In this document: positions 1-6,457 of the stretch, in pieces
Position numbering within the stretch: position 1 is the stretch's first letter
How the letters are laid out: each line of letters starts with the position of its first letter
Source: WHTI01 sp046715095
GTDB taxonomy: Bacteria; Actinomycetota; CADDZG01; WHSQ01
Direction: 5' to 3'
DNA length: 10,017 nucleotides
Assembly (NCBI GenBank): GCA_046715095.1
Contig: JBKJZQ010000028.1
Span: 1 to 10,017, forward strand
Program-made: the position numbers and the translations under genes
The notes under the pieces: model-generated
Seen by the model: the letters and a program-made list of their open reading frames with translations, nothing else
Databases searched by the model: none
Told to the model about the DNA's origin: nothing

Positions 1-395
1 AGCGGGATGTGGAAGATCGCCGGCATCGTCGGCCAGCTGAAACCGACCGCGACCGCTCCGACGAATCCCGCCAGGATCTGGCCTTCACCGCCGATGTTGA
101 ACAATCCGGCACGGAACGCGAGGCCCACCGAGAGCCCGGCCAGCAGCAACGGGGTGGCGTTCACCAGGGTCTCACTGATCGCGTAGCGGCTGCCGAAGGA
201 TCCCTTGAACAGAGCGATGTATGCCTCGGACGCGGCCTCCCAGGAAAGGCTCAGTGCTCGCCCCGGGTTGGCCGTGAAGGAGGCCCAGGCTCTCAGAGTT
301 TCCGGGTCGGTGAAGATGATGACGAGCGCTCCCACGAGGAGCGCGGCCACAAGGGCAAGGGTCGGCACGAGCAGAGATCGCGCGAGTTTCTTCAC
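1..395 (-). CDS. BMP-type ABC importer permease, 3' part cut by window edge
   Basis: This is an inner-membrane permease of the nucleoside/BMP class of ABC importers (YufP-like, BPD_transp_2 fold). Only the first 131 residues lie in the window. The GTG start overlaps the TGA stop of the upstream ATPase (GTGA), so translation is coupled and the start is well supported. Residues 1-7 are basic, and residues about 8-28 form a first membrane helix. A second hydrophobic stretch follows the NATPLLLAGLSVGLAF segment. The FRAGLFNIGGEGQ motif that comes next is highly characteristic of this permease family. A second permease gene normally follows in such operons and would lie beyond the left edge. The family is clear, but the transported solute is not. 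Confidence 0.9.
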   Translation of the reverse strand, partial: MKKLARSLLVPTLALVAALLVGALVIIFTDPETLRAWASFTANPGRALSLSWEAASEAYIALFKGSFGSRYAISETLVNATPLLLAGLSVGLAFRAGLFNIGGEGQILAGFVGAVAVGFSWPTMPAIFHIP

Positions 396-1954
396 GGGCT
401 CTCCTCTTTCGTCTCAGCCGGGGGCGGTGGGGGCGCCGTCGACCGTGGTTCGTCTCGCGATCCGGCCATGAGCCGGCCGACCTTCTCACGGGTGGCGTCC
501 GCGCGTTCCAGCACTCCGACGATCTCTCCTGCGGACATCACCGCGATGCGGTCGGCCAGAGCCATGATCTCGTCGAGCTCCGAGGACACCAGCAGGACGC
601 CGGCCCCTTCATCACGTTGGGCCACTATCCGTGCGTGGATGTACTGGACCGAGCCCACGTCCAACCCGCGCGTCGGTTGGGACGCGATCAGGAGCCGCTG
701 GGCATGGGTGAACTCGCGGGCAACGATCATCTTCTGCTGGTTGCCTCCGGACAGTGTGGAGGCGGGGGAGTCTGCCGATGGGGTGCGGATGTCGAAATCC
801 TCGATGAGCTTCGTGGCCGATCGCTTGATGGCCGTTCGATCGGTCACGATGCCCTTCGAGAACGGTCGCTCTCGGTAGGTGTTCAACACCAAGTTGTCTG
901 CGATCGAGAAGGCCCCGATCATGCCGTCGGCTTGGCGGTCCTCCGGGATGTGGGCGACGTCCATCTTGAAGAGCTTGGCGGGGGACGCGCCGGTGACGTC
1001 TTCGCCTTCGAGCGTCACCTTCCCGGACTCGACCTTTCGCAGACCGGTTAGAGCCTCGATCAGTTGGGTCTGTCCGTTGCCCTGGACTCCGGCGACCGCG
1101 AGTATCTCCTTTGCCCTGACCTCGAAGTCGACCCCGTTCACCACCTTCATCCCGCGGTCGTCCAGGACGTTCAGATCTTCGACCGTCAGCACGGGATCGC
1201 CCGGCTTCGATGGGGTCTTGGAGACTTCGAGTTGAACGTCTCTACCGACCATCATGGTGGCCAGTTCCTGCTGATCGGTTTCGGCTGGAGTGGTGCTTCC
1301 GACCACCTCGCCACGTCGCAGGACGACGATCCGGTCCGCGATCTCAAGCACTTCCTTGAGCTTGTGGGAGATGAAGATGATGGCTCGTCCGGAGTCCCTC
1401 AAGGACTTGACGACCCTGATCAGATCGCGGATCTCCTGAGGGGTCAGAACGGCGGTGGGCTCGTCGAGGATCAAGCAGTCCGCATTGCGGTACAGAGCCT
1501 TGAGGATCTCGACGCGTTGCTGCACGCCCACGGGGAGGTCCTCGATGACTGCTTCGGGGTCAACGTGGAGGCCATGCTCTTCGGATAGCGACCGGAGCCG
1601 CTCGGCAGCCTTGTCTTCGTCGAGTCGTCCCAGCCCCTTGGTTTCCTCGAGCCCGAGCATCACATTCTCGATCACGTTGAATACGGGGATCAGCATGAAG
1701 TGCTGATGCACCATCCCGATGCCTGCCGCGATCGCGCCGGCAGGGCTCGAGAACTCGACCTTTTCGTCGTTGATGTAGATGCCGCCCTCGGTCGCTCCGT
1801 AGAGACCGAAGAGGACGTTCATCAGCGTCGACTTACCGGCACCGTTCTCCCCCAGCAACGCAACGATCTCACCGCTCGAAACGGTGAGGTTGACGTCCTT
1901 ATTGGCAACCACGCCCGGGAAACGCTTGGTGACACCGCGGAGCTCGACCTTCAC
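392..1954 (-). CDS. BMP-type ABC importer ATPase with two fused ATP-binding domains
   Basis: This 520-residue protein is the energising subunit of a sugar/nucleoside importer (YufO/RbsA-like), with two ABC cassettes in one chain. The first cassette has Walker A GENGAGKST (35-43), Q-loop Gln84, a degenerate signature LPVGVQQR (140-147), Walker B ending in DE (164-165) and H-loop His197. The second has a relaxed Walker A, GVQGNGQTQ (289-297), which lacks the GKS lysine, a PEDR motif (337-340), a canonical signature LSGGNQQ (401-407) and a Walker B ending in SQ rather than DE (425-426). These asymmetries are normal in this family, where the first site carries the catalytic glutamate and the second is altered. 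The start is GTG, with GGAG (positions 1963-1966) 8 nt upstream. The gene lies 68 bp after the binding-protein gene, and its stop overlaps the permease start. Confidence 0.95.
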   Translation of the reverse strand: MKVELRGVTKRFPGVVANKDVNLTVSSGEIVALLGENGAGKSTLMNVLFGLYGATEGGIYINDEKVEFSSPAGAIAAGIGMVHQHFMLIPVFNVIENVMLGLEETKGLGRLDEDKAAERLRSLSEEHGLHVDPEAVIEDLPVGVQQRVEILKALYRNADCLILDEPTAVLTPQEIRDLIRVVKSLRDSGRAIIFISHKLKEVLEIADRIVVLRRGEVVGSTTPAETDQQELATMMVGRDVQLEVSKTPSKPGDPVLTVEDLNVLDDRGMKVVNGVDFEVRAKEILAVAGVQGNGQTQLIEALTGLRKVESGKVTLEGEDVTGASPAKLFKMDVAHIPEDRQADGMIGAFSIADNLVLNTYRERPFSKGIVTDRTAIKRSATKLIEDFDIRTPSADSPASTLSGGNQQKMIVAREFTHAQRLLIASQPTRGLDVGSVQYIHARIVAQRDEGAGVLLVSSELDEIMALADRIAVMSAGEIVGVLERADATREKVGRLMAGSRDEPRSTAPPPPPAETKEESP

Positions 1955-2022
1955 AGGGCATGCTCCGACACATATCCCTCGTCGTCTCCCGGGCGGATCG
2001 CTATCACTATTCGGTTATCGGA

Positions 2023-3102
2023 TCAGCCGCCGACGGGGATAGATCCGTCGATGATGCCGGCCTTTACTTCCTCGATCGTGGTCTTGATCGCATCCGGAAT
2101 CTCGCTGTCGAACTCGTGGTACGGAGCGATGCCCACACCCTCGTTCTCGAGCGTTCCGACGTACAGGCCACCTTCGAAGGTGTCGTTGAGCGCAGCCTCG
2201 ATGGTGTCGAAGACCGCGTTGTCCATGTTCTTCATGACGCTGGTCAGGAGCAGGTCGCAGATGTCCGGGGCGCTTACGCAACCGTCGGTGTCGACCCAGA
2301 TCATCGATGCGTTGCCTGCCTCACGGACCGCTTCCGCGGCGCCGAGGCCGACCGGGCCGGCGACCGGCATGATGATGTCGGCGCCTTCGTCAAGGAGCCC
2401 CTGCGTGACTTGCTTGCCCTTGTCGAGGTCCTCGAACGACTCGGTGAAGAGACCGTCCTGATCGGCGGAGCTCCAACCCTTGAGCTCGACCGCGGCACCG
2501 GCCTCGGCGTTCCACCAGTTCATGCCGGCTTCGAAACCGTTCTCGAAGATCGTGACCGGCGGGATGTTGAGCCCGCCGAAGGTTCCGAGGACTCCGGTCT
2601 CCGACATGCCGGAAGCCAGCACGCCTGCGAGGAACGCGGCCTCGTCAGTGGCAAAGGTCAGCTCCTTCGCGTTGTCGAAGGTGACGTCTTTGAAGTCGGC
2701 GTCGGCGAAGGCGACGTCGACGATCGCGAACTTCTGGTCGGGGTTGGCCTCGGCGGCGGCCGCTGTGGCGTCACCCAGCAGGAATCCGACCGTGATGATC
2801 AGGTCGCAGTCGTCCTGGAGGAACGTGTTGATGTTCGGCTCGAAGTCGGCATCGCTCTGCGATTCCAGAACCTTTGCCGTGATGCCCAGCTCTTCTTCAG
2901 CCCTCTGCATACCTTCAAATGCGGTCTGGTTGAAGGACTTGTCGTCGACACCTCCGGTGTCGGTTACCTGGCATGCGGTGAAGTCAACTTCCTCTACCGG
3001 GTCGCTCCCTGTGTCGGCTGGCGTTTCCTCGTCGGCGCAGGCTGCTGCTACCAGCGACAGCACCATGAGCATCGCGATGAACCACGTGGCTCTCTTTCGC
3101 AA
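2023..3102 (-). CDS. BMP family ABC transporter substrate-binding lipoprotein (PnrA/YufN-like)
   Basis: This 359-residue protein is the extracytoplasmic solute receptor of the importer encoded downstream. Characterised BMP/PnrA/BmpA relatives bind purine and other nucleosides. Residues 1-21 form a lipoprotein signal peptide (basic MRKR, hydrophobic core, then LVAAAC), with Cys22 as the predicted lipidation site. An acidic, low-complexity linker follows. The hallmark DTGGVDDKSFNQ motif is at 48-59, and LIITVGF (101-107) and the FATDEAAFLAGVLA segment (about 150-163) are also typical of the fold. The start codon is TTG, chosen because a strong AAAGGGAGGA ribosome site lies 8 nt upstream and the signal peptide begins right there. 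It is the first gene of its operon, and having more product than the membrane subunits is usual for such systems. The exact ligand cannot be read from the sequence. Confidence 0.95.
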   Translation of the reverse strand: MRKRATWFIAMLMVLSLVAAACADEETPADTGSDPVEEVDFTACQVTDTGGVDDKSFNQTAFEGMQRAEEELGITAKVLESQSDADFEPNINTFLQDDCDLIITVGFLLGDATAAAAEANPDQKFAIVDVAFADADFKDVTFDNAKELTFATDEAAFLAGVLASGMSETGVLGTFGGLNIPPVTIFENGFEAGMNWWNAEAGAAVELKGWSSADQDGLFTESFEDLDKGKQVTQGLLDEGADIIMPVAGPVGLGAAEAVREAGNASMIWVDTDGCVSAPDICDLLLTSVMKNMDNAVFDTIEAALNDTFEGGLYVGTLENEGVGIAPYHEFDSEIPDAIKTTIEEVKAGIIDGSIPVGG

Positions 3103-3110
3103 GATGTTGT

Positions 3111-3120
3111 TCCTCCCTTT
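3111..3120 (-). promoter_or_regulatory. Strong ribosome binding site of the BMP lipoprotein gene
   Basis: On the minus strand this reads AAAGGGAGGA, an almost ideal anti-16S match, 8 nt before a TTG start. It decides the start of the binding-protein gene. It contrasts with the other first-of-operon genes in the window, most of which have no Shine-Dalgarno sequence. Confidence 0.8.
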
Positions 3121-3147
3121 CGTTCTATCCTTTAGCCCCCTCGATCG

Positions 3148-3196
3148 ACGGACCGAAGCCGCGAGCGAGGGGTCCTACTCCAGTCGTACGGACCGA
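3148..3196. repeat. Direct repeat ACGGACCGA x2 in a divergent promoter region
   Basis: The 9-mer ACGGACCGA occurs at 3148-3156 and again at 3188-3196, 40 bp apart (close to four helical turns), in the 157-bp gap between the importer operon and the divergent adenosyltransferase operon. A partial inverted copy (TCGGTC) sits at 3254-3259, next to the adenosyltransferase start. Same-face spacing and position suggest an operator, but no known consensus was recognised. Confidence 0.35.
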
Positions 3197-3247
3197 GTCA
3201 GCATATGAAAGACAAGCCCCGGGCGGTAGGGGCAATAAGGGCCTCGA

Positions 3248-3253
3248 TATAGT
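3248..3253 (+). promoter_or_regulatory. -10 box for a leaderless adenosyltransferase mRNA
   Basis: TATAGT is followed by exactly 6 nt and then ATG at 3260, so the expected transcription start is the A of the start codon. There is no Shine-Dalgarno sequence in range; the nearest purine run (AAGGG, 3236-3240) is about 19 nt upstream. No convincing -35 box is visible. Confidence 0.6.
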
Positions 3254-3259
3254 TCGGTC

Positions 3260-3817
3260 ATGAGGATCTATACGAAAAAGGGCGACGACGGAACTACCGG
3301 GCTGCTCTACGGGGGCCGCGTGGCCAAGGATGACGCCCGCACCAAGGTCTACGGAACCCTCGACGAGACCGTGTCCGCCCTCGGGATCGCCCGGGCCGGG
3401 GGTTTGACCCCCAAGGGCGAGGCCATCGTGATCCGGATCCAACGGGAGATGTTCATAACCGGTGCCCAACTGGCGACCTCCGAGGAGAACCAGTCGAAGC
3501 TCACCGAGGGCGTCTCGAAGGTCGATGCCGGCATGACGAAACGGGCCGAAGACGACATCGACTCCCTGATCGAGGCCCACCCGCTCCCTCAGGAGTTCAT
3601 CCTCCCGGGGGCCACCATGGGGTCGGCGGGGCTCGATCTCGCGCGCTCCACGATCCGGCGAGCCGAACGTCAGGCGGTCACGATGGACCGGGAGGGCCTG
3701 GTGCCCGATCCCGAGATCCTCAGGTACCTCAACCGGGTCTCCGACCTCCTGTTCGCCCTCGCGCGGTACGAAGAGTCCGAGCAGGGCCTCAGGGCCGATC
3801 CCTCGCGGGAACGATGA
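3260..3817 (+). CDS. PduO-type cob(I)yrinic acid a,c-diamide / cobalamin adenosyltransferase
   Basis: This cytosolic enzyme transfers the 5'-deoxyadenosyl group of ATP to cob(I)alamin, making adenosylcobalamin, the cofactor of enzymes such as methylmalonyl-CoA mutase. The protein has 185 residues, normal for the PduO/MMAB family. The N-terminal ATP-binding motif is intact: MRIYTKKGDDGTTGLLYGGR runs straight into VAK (1-23). LDET (34-37) is the usual VDEL-type element, RSTIRRAER (129-137) supplies the conserved arginines and glutamate, and LNRVSDLLFALAR (157-169) closes the helical bundle. The start fits both the family N-terminus and the leaderless promoter. Its stop overlaps the start of the Nudix gene (ATGA), so the two are coupled. 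The downstream partner enzyme using the cofactor is not in this window. Confidence 0.93.
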   Translation: MRIYTKKGDDGTTGLLYGGRVAKDDARTKVYGTLDETVSALGIARAGGLTPKGEAIVIRIQREMFITGAQLATSEENQSKLTEGVSKVDAGMTKRAEDDIDSLIEAHPLPQEFILPGATMGSAGLDLARSTIRRAERQAVTMDREGLVPDPEILRYLNRVSDLLFALARYEESEQGLRADPSRER

Positions 3818-4320
3818 GCTCGGAGCCCTACCTGTTCTGCCCCAGGTGCGGCAACCCGCTGCCGGAGCAGGGTGACGATAGCGGCGTCACTTGCTCGTGC
3901 GGGAGAAGGTGGTACCGGAACCCAGCCCCCACCGCCGGTTGCGTCATCACCCGGGACGGCAAGGCGTTGATCACCCAGCGAGGCAGTGACCCCGAGAAGG
4001 GTCGTTACGACATCCCGGGCGGGTTCATCGAGATCGGCGAAACGCCCGTCGAGGCGATCGAACGGGAGCTCATGGAGGAGTTGAACGTGGAGGTCGAGGT
4101 CACGGACGACGACTACCTCCAGGCCGTTCCACATCGGTACGGGGATGACGGAACCTGGACGCTCGCCTTCGGTTTCAAGGCCCGGCTCGTGTCGGGGGAG
4201 TTGAAGGCTGGGGACGATGTAGCCGCTTTCAGATGGGTAAGCAATGATGAACTGGATGATCTCGATTTCGCGTGGGAGCACGACCGGGAACTAGTGCGAA
4301 AGGTGCTTGCCGATGGCTGA
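3814..4320 (+). CDS. Nudix hydrolase with N-terminal zinc ribbon
   Basis: This 168-residue cytosolic hydrolase is predicted to act on a nucleoside diphosphate linked to another moiety; NADH- or ADP-ribose-pyrophosphatase-like substrates are the best guess. A four-cysteine zinc ribbon comes first (Cys9, Cys12, Cys27, Cys29), then WYRNPAPTAGCVI, then the Nudix box from Gly70 to Val92, GFIEIGE followed by RELMEEL. The metal-binding glutamates (Glu85, Glu88, Glu89) are all present, but the usual glycine near the end of the box is Asn91. The start ATG overlaps the adenosyltransferase stop by 4 nt, and the stop overlaps the next gene by 8 nt, so the three genes form one transcript. The link to cobalamin or ATP by-products is inferred from context only. 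Confidence 0.9.
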   Translation: MSSEPYLFCPRCGNPLPEQGDDSGVTCSCGRRWYRNPAPTAGCVITRDGKALITQRGSDPEKGRYDIPGGFIEIGETPVEAIERELMEELNVEVEVTDDDYLQAVPHRYGDDGTWTLAFGFKARLVSGELKAGDDVAAFRWVSNDELDDLDFAWEHDRELVRKVLADG

Positions 4321-4720
4321 CGTACTCGAACGGATGAAGAAGTACGACCTTAGCGAGGAGGATCTTGCCCGCATGCTGTCGGCCGGCCGGGTCGTGATCG
4401 GCGCCCTGCTGATGCTGTCGCCGGCGAAGGTGATGAAAGTGTGGACGGGAGATGCGCCCACCCCCGGACTCAAGCACGTGGCGCGCAGCCTGGGGGCCAG
4501 GGACATCGCCATCGGGACCGGCACGCTGGTGGCGCTCGAGCGCGGGAAAGATGTCGGCCGCTGGCTTCAGGCGCAGGCGATATCCGATGCTTCCGACGCC
4601 CTGGGGACCGTCATCGCCTTCAAGCACATGCCGCGCCTGGGTCGCTGGGCGACCCTCGCGCTCGAAGTCGGGGCCGCTTATCTAGGTCTCGAGCTGGCGG
4701 CAGCGTTCGACGACGACTGA
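4313..4720 (+). CDS. Uncharacterised small membrane protein, about four helices
   Basis: I do not recognise this 135-residue protein as a named family with confidence. Its overall pattern, including the ARSLGARDIAIGTG segment (58-70), resembles uncharacterised actinobacterial membrane proteins of the DUF4267 kind. After a charged N-terminus (1-20) there are four hydrophobic stretches at about 22-37, 57-75, 84-103 and 111-132, ending in an acidic FDDD tail. The start chosen is ATG at 4313, with GAAAGG 9 nt upstream. A TTG two codons earlier is possible but less likely. It overlaps the Nudix gene by 8 nt and is the last gene of the adenosyltransferase operon. Conserved Arg-Asp in the second segment and Asp92/Asp95 in the third are the only polar residues inside the helices that stand out. 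Confidence 0.75.
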   Translation: MADVLERMKKYDLSEEDLARMLSAGRVVIGALLMLSPAKVMKVWTGDAPTPGLKHVARSLGARDIAIGTGTLVALERGKDVGRWLQAQAISDASDALGTVIAFKHMPRLGRWATLALEVGAAYLGLELAAAFDDD

Positions 4721-4782
4721 TGAGCGAGTCAGTGCTCGCCCCCCGTAGCCGCACGCCCTCCGCGATCGGGAAATATGCGTCG

Positions 4783-5244
4783 TTAGACCTTCCTCAACGT
4801 CGCGCTGAGATGGTGTTCGAGCCCCTGTCCGGCTGCGGCCATAAAGAAGTCGTAGTTGAGCTCGTCGCCGGCCACCTCGATGATCCGCCGGGTCGCCTCC
4901 AGCAGCTTGGCGCTCGAGGTCGTGGCGACGGACGTGCTGGCTAGCTCGATCCGGGGGTTCTCGAGAGTCCCCTCACAGATCTCGACGGCCCCGAAGGGGT
5001 GCGCCAGGACCAGCTCGATCCGTCCGTCCACCGGACGTAGGTACCCGGTCTCGGCATGCATCGGCGTCCCCTCCGGCGAGCGCGTGCGCTGGGAGTAGAT
5101 GAGGAACGGCTTTCCGTTGTGGGAGAACGTCACCTCTTCTTCGTAGGTGAAGTCCGGGGTCGTGGGGTAGTGGCCTCGTCCCTCGCCCTTCCATGTCCCG
5201 AGCAGGAAGCTCACCGGCGCGATCGCATCGTGAGGAGCAGACAT
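4783..5244 (-). CDS. Nitrobindin-family heme-binding beta-barrel protein
   Basis: This 153-residue protein belongs to the FABP-like nitrobindin family (THAP4 heme-binding domain type). Characterised members bind ferric heme and isomerise peroxynitrite to nitrate. The diagnostic GTWKGEGRGHYP begins at residue 16, followed by the EEEVTFSHNGKPFLIYSQRT strand block (35-54) and HAETGYLRP (63-71). His145, in the C-terminal HLSATL motif, is the expected proximal heme ligand. The start chosen is the ATG at 5244 because it matches the usual N-terminus, and a TACTGT -10 box lies exactly 6 nt upstream, implying a leaderless mRNA; an upstream in-frame extension is possible but unneeded. It is a single-gene unit, divergent from the acyl-CoA dehydrogenases and convergent with the membrane protein gene. 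Confidence 0.9.
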   Translation of the reverse strand: MSAPHDAIAPVSFLLGTWKGEGRGHYPTTPDFTYEEEVTFSHNGKPFLIYSQRTRSPEGTPMHAETGYLRPVDGRIELVLAHPFGAVEICEGTLENPRIELASTSVATTSSAKLLEATRRIIEVAGDELNYDFFMAAAGQGLEHHLSATLRKV

Positions 5245-5250
5245 AGCGCC

Positions 5251-5256
5251 ACAGTA
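5251..5256 (-). promoter_or_regulatory. -10 box for a leaderless nitrobindin mRNA
   Basis: On the minus strand TACTGT is followed by GGCGCT and then ATG at 5244, so the hexamer occupies -12 to -7 relative to the start codon. No Shine-Dalgarno sequence is visible between the hexamer and the ATG. Confidence 0.55.
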
Positions 5257-5298
5257 ATCCCGTGACGCGCGTTCTGTGCCGGGGCCGTTCATGCGTAA

Positions 5299-5304
5299 TA
5301 CGCT
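5299..5304 (+). promoter_or_regulatory. Candidate -10 box for the acyl-CoA dehydrogenase operon
   Basis: TACGCT lies 10 nt before the ATG at 5315, predicting a leader of only about 4 nt and no Shine-Dalgarno sequence. It overlaps a short palindrome, GCGTAATACGC (5293-5303). If right, the alternative upstream ATG at 5291 is not transcribed, which supports the 5315 start. Confidence 0.4.
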
Positions 5305-5314
5305 GCGGTCCACG

Positions 5315-6457
5315 ATGGCCTGGCCGTTCGAACCCCACCACGACGAGCTCCGAGCGTCCGTGCGCGCGTTCGTCGATGGTGAACTTGCGCCGCACGCGGA
5401 CGAGTGGGAGGCAGACGGGTACTTCCCCGACTCGGTGTTCCGCAGGATGGGGGAACTGGGGTTCCTCGGCCTCTCTTATCCCGAGGAGTACGGAGGCGGC
5501 GGAGGCGACTATCTCTGCAACGTCGTTCTCGCCGAAGAGCTGAGCCGATGCGATTCCGGCGGCGTCGCCATGGCGATCGCGGTCCAGACCGACATGGCGG
5601 TCCCGCCCGTCCATAGGTTCGGGTCCGAGGAGCAGAAGAAGAAGTACCTGACCGCCGCGATCAGCGGCGAGAAGATCTTCTGCTTGGGGATCTCGGAGCC
5701 CGATGCCGGTTCCGACGTCGCGGGGATCAAGACAACGGCGAAGAAGGTCGAGGGCGGCTGGGTCGTCAACGGAGCGAAGCTGTGGATCACCAACGGCAAG
5801 CGCGCTGATTGCATGACGCTGGTAGCGAAGACCGATCGCGACGCGGGACACCAGGGCATCTCGCTCTTCATCGTCGATACCGACACTCCCGGCTACCACG
5901 TAAGACGAACCCTCGACAAACTTGGGATGCACGCATCGGACACGGCGGAGATCTCCTTCACCGACATGTTCCTGCCGGACGATGCGCTGCTGGGCAACGA
6001 AGGCGAAGGGTTCTACAACATCTCCTGGGAGCTCCAGGGTGAGCGCTTGATCGGCGCGGCCGGCACGATCGCCGGCGCTCGGCGCACGCTCGATGCGGCG
6101 ATCGCCTACGCGAAAGAGAGGAAGACGTTCGGCAAGCCCATCTCCAAACACCAAGCGGTGCGCCACGCGCTCGCCGAGATGGCGACCGAGATCCAGGCCG
6201 CTCAGCAACTGGTCTATCTCGCGGCGTGGAAGGTGAACCGGGGGGAGTATCCGGTGCGCGAGATCTCGATGGCGAAGCTCCTCACCGGTGAGGTCTCCTG
6301 GAAGGTGTCCGACCGCGCCCTTCAGGTCTTCGGGGGATACGGCTACTCGATGGAGTTCCCGGTCCAGCGCGCGTGGCGAGATTCGAGGTTGATCAGGATC
6401 GGTGGCGGTACCGACGAGGTCATGAGAGAGGTCATCGGCCGGATGGAGGGATTGTGA
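5315..6457 (+). CDS. Acyl-CoA dehydrogenase 1 (FAD flavoprotein)
   Basis: This enzyme catalyses alpha,beta-dehydrogenation of an acyl-CoA thioester, passing electrons from FAD to electron-transfer flavoprotein. The protein is 380 residues from ATG 5315, the usual family length, and its N-terminus MAWPFEPHHDELRASVRAFV aligns with the normal start of the family. ISEPDAGSD (126-134) and LWITNG (156-161) are the flavin and substrate signatures, Arg269 to Phe272 (RKTFG) contacts the FAD pyrophosphate of the neighbouring subunit, and FGGYGY (339-344) precedes the C-terminal helix. The MCAD-type catalytic glutamate is missing (GGGT at 363-366), but Glu243 in QGERLIG occupies the helix-G position used by isovaleryl-CoA and long-chain dehydrogenases, so it should be active. 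The chain length of the substrate is unknown. It overlaps its paralogue by 4 nt. Confidence 0.95.
   Translation: MAWPFEPHHDELRASVRAFVDGELAPHADEWEADGYFPDSVFRRMGELGFLGLSYPEEYGGGGGDYLCNVVLAEELSRCDSGGVAMAIAVQTDMAVPPVHRFGSEEQKKKYLTAAISGEKIFCLGISEPDAGSDVAGIKTTAKKVEGGWVVNGAKLWITNGKRADCMTLVAKTDRDAGHQGISLFIVDTDTPGYHVRRTLDKLGMHASDTAEISFTDMFLPDDALLGNEGEGFYNISWELQGERLIGAAGTIAGARRTLDAAIAYAKERKTFGKPISKHQAVRHALAEMATEIQAAQQLVYLAAWKVNRGEYPVREISMAKLLTGEVSWKVSDRALQVFGGYGYSMEFPVQRAWRDSRLIRIGGGTDEVMREVIGRMEGL

Noticed and set aside
9..878. Long plus-strand open frame opposite the permease and ATPase genes
   Set aside because: It is the antisense shadow of two well-recognised transporter genes. Its product is low-complexity, Arg/Gly/Ser-rich and resembles no protein.
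1960..3135. A 391-codon plus-strand open frame over the BMP lipoprotein gene
   Set aside because: The opposite strand encodes a lipoprotein with the full BMP hallmark and a strong ribosome site. The plus frame is an Asp/Val/Gly-rich shadow produced by high-GC codon bias.
4724..4739. GCGAG/CTCGC inverted repeat in the convergent gap after the membrane protein gene, considered as a terminator
   Set aside because: The stem is only five base pairs and no T run follows on either strand.
4973..6208. A 411-codon minus-strand open frame over the first acyl-CoA dehydrogenase
   Set aside because: It is antisense to an unmistakable dehydrogenase and out of frame with the nitrobindin gene whose 5' half it covers.
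6373..6453. Upstream in-frame extension of the second acyl-CoA dehydrogenase
   Set aside because: It lies within the end of the first dehydrogenase gene and encodes an Arg-rich segment unlike the family. The GTG at 6454 with its stop/start overlap is far more plausible.
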